NCBI GenBank assembly: GCA_029224185.1
Contig: CM055188.1
Location: 16,459,497-16,523,496 of the forward strand
Length of the DNA stretch: 64,000 nucleotides
DNA from: Karalla daura
Lineage: Eukaryota > Chordata > Actinopteri > Chaetodontiformes > Leiognathidae
Direction: 5' to 3'
Position 1 is the first letter of the stretch, and every line of letters begins with the position of its first letter. Below the pieces are notes generated by a model. That model saw nothing but the letters and a program-made list of their open reading frames with translations. It did no database searches and was not told the DNA's origin. The position numbers were made by a program, and so were the translations under genes. This document shows, one piece after another, positions 62,873-64,000 of the stretch.

Positions 62873-64000
62873 AAAGTTACAAGAGCTGTGGGGAATCTAC
62901 TCCCTCTGTCTCTGTCAGTCTCTGTCTCACTTTGGGTGTACCTGTCTGTCTTTATCTCACACACTGTCTCCACACATGAGAGTTGGAATACCTGCAGTAG
63001 CTGCCTGCAGAGTCTTAATCTTCACAACCTTTCTGGCTTCACAGCCAAATTAAAGACAAACTATACAAATTAAAGAAACTGCAATACCATTGTGAACAGT
63101 TTCGATTGAGCCACCTATGAAGAGAAAAAACAAATGCAAGAATGTTTGTGTCTCATTTCTGGATCAAAAATGTGTAGACACAAATACAAACAAACGTACA
63201 AATTGTGTTCATACCTGCTGTTACACTTAAAATAAATTGCTGTTCATCCCCGTCGTTCCAGTTTATGCTTTAAATGAACACAACCTATTTCCATCGCATT
63301 TACAAATACTTTTTAGTTGTTTGAAGTTCAACTTCTGCAGTTGAACATCTGCACTTTTTTACTTGTTTTTTAGACAAAGAAAAACTTGAAATGTGGAAAA
63401 CAGCTGAACTCACTGACACAAAAAGCAGCATAAATATGTTCTATGGGAAGATTGTACAAATCTGGTACAAAACTGCACCAGAACATAAAAGAAGTGTAGA
63501 ATAGCTTTTTGGCTTAAATGAAAGCTAAAATGTAGAAAGTGCACCTCAGAATAGACAAATGGTAAATTTGAACAAGGGAGGAATGATTACTCAGTCTACA
63601 TCATGTCTTTATTGCAAATGTTATTGTAACTTTGTTTGCAAGGTTTCATTTGGCTTATTGGTAGGAGTTCATTTTTCTTAGATTAGAATATGACCCAGGA
63701 GCAGATGTTATTTTTACAGACAGGCCAATGAAAAACTTTGAATGCTCTCTGGTCCAAACTGTTCAAAGTAGCAGAACAGCAACTAGTTCAGGTCTAATGC
63801 TAAGATATCATCAGATACTGAAGACAATACATCTCAAATCTACAAGTCCTTTGTCTTTAGAGGATAATGAAGAAACTGATATTATTTAACTCTTACTTAA
63901 CATGTTACTTAATATTATTTAACATGTTGGCTCATATGTATGGGTAATTCTATTCACTGTTTGCTTTGAACTGATGTTCAGAAATAATGGGTCTGACCAC

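Larger units (their letters stand above)
58084..64000. other. No recognisable gene (except listed features)
   Basis: AT-rich with the listed tracts. ORFs at 58.4-58.8, 59.6-60.2 and 62.2-62.7 kb show no motif I can name and no coding-like bias. Confidence 0.5.

Overview
The window looks like nuclear DNA of a teleost fish. The evidence is indirect: many long (CA)n, (GATA)n/(GACA)n and (TC)n microsatellites, an AT-rich background, and remains of transposon families that I recognise as common in teleosts (a BED-type hAT transposase of the GTF2IRD2-like group, several non-LTR retrotransposons, Ty3/Gypsy pol pieces, short TIR elements). There is no operon structure, and I found no rRNA, tRNA or CRISPR array. 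No intact long host gene is visible. The window reads as intergenic or intronic sequence in which the long ORFs are transposon remains or translated microsatellites.

Layout. 0-9.5 kb: a decayed short TIR element (125-441), a possible LTR end near 1 kb, three non-LTR retrotransposon fragments (2.1-2.4, 3.3-3.8 and 5.4-6.0 kb), a large GATA/GACA array (7.37-7.72 kb) and a 195-bp direct duplication on both sides of it. 9.5-16 kb: mostly microsatellites and unremarkable sequence, plus one tRNA-SINE-like repeat. 16.4-18.6 kb: a dead hAT transposase on the minus strand, readable from BED zinc finger to C-terminal dimerisation domain but broken by nonsense codons and two indels. 19.05-21.32 kb: a second copy of the 125-441 element, split by a retrotransposon fragment that still shows a YLDD motif. 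26.6-32.4 kb: a dense, nested transposon graveyard. It holds Gypsy RT and integrase pieces separated by a 1.4-kb fold-back element, a second retrotransposon with a restriction-like endonuclease region, small TIR elements, and a near-perfect palindrome carrying two transposon ends head to head. 33-64 kb: mainly microsatellites with few identifiable transposons, a 72-bp perfect palindrome at 49.7 kb, and weak signs of host transcription units on the plus strand.

The best candidates for host coding or transcript sequence are weak: an exon-like segment at 50,113-50,278 encoding a 44-residue protein (Cys-rich start, polybasic patch, acidic tail, C-terminal ETEV that fits a class I PDZ ligand); exon-like segments with splice donors near 36.65 and 38.55 kb; and a cluster of five AATAAA signals at 57.56-58.08 kb. 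They could belong to one plus-strand gene, but that is inference.

The most interesting structures are the fold-back element with tandem subrepeats inside a Gypsy relic, the two long palindromes (32.2 and 49.7 kb), the element-in-element nesting at 19-21 kb, and the candidate 44-aa protein. Family names for repeats come from recalled similarity, not from a database search.
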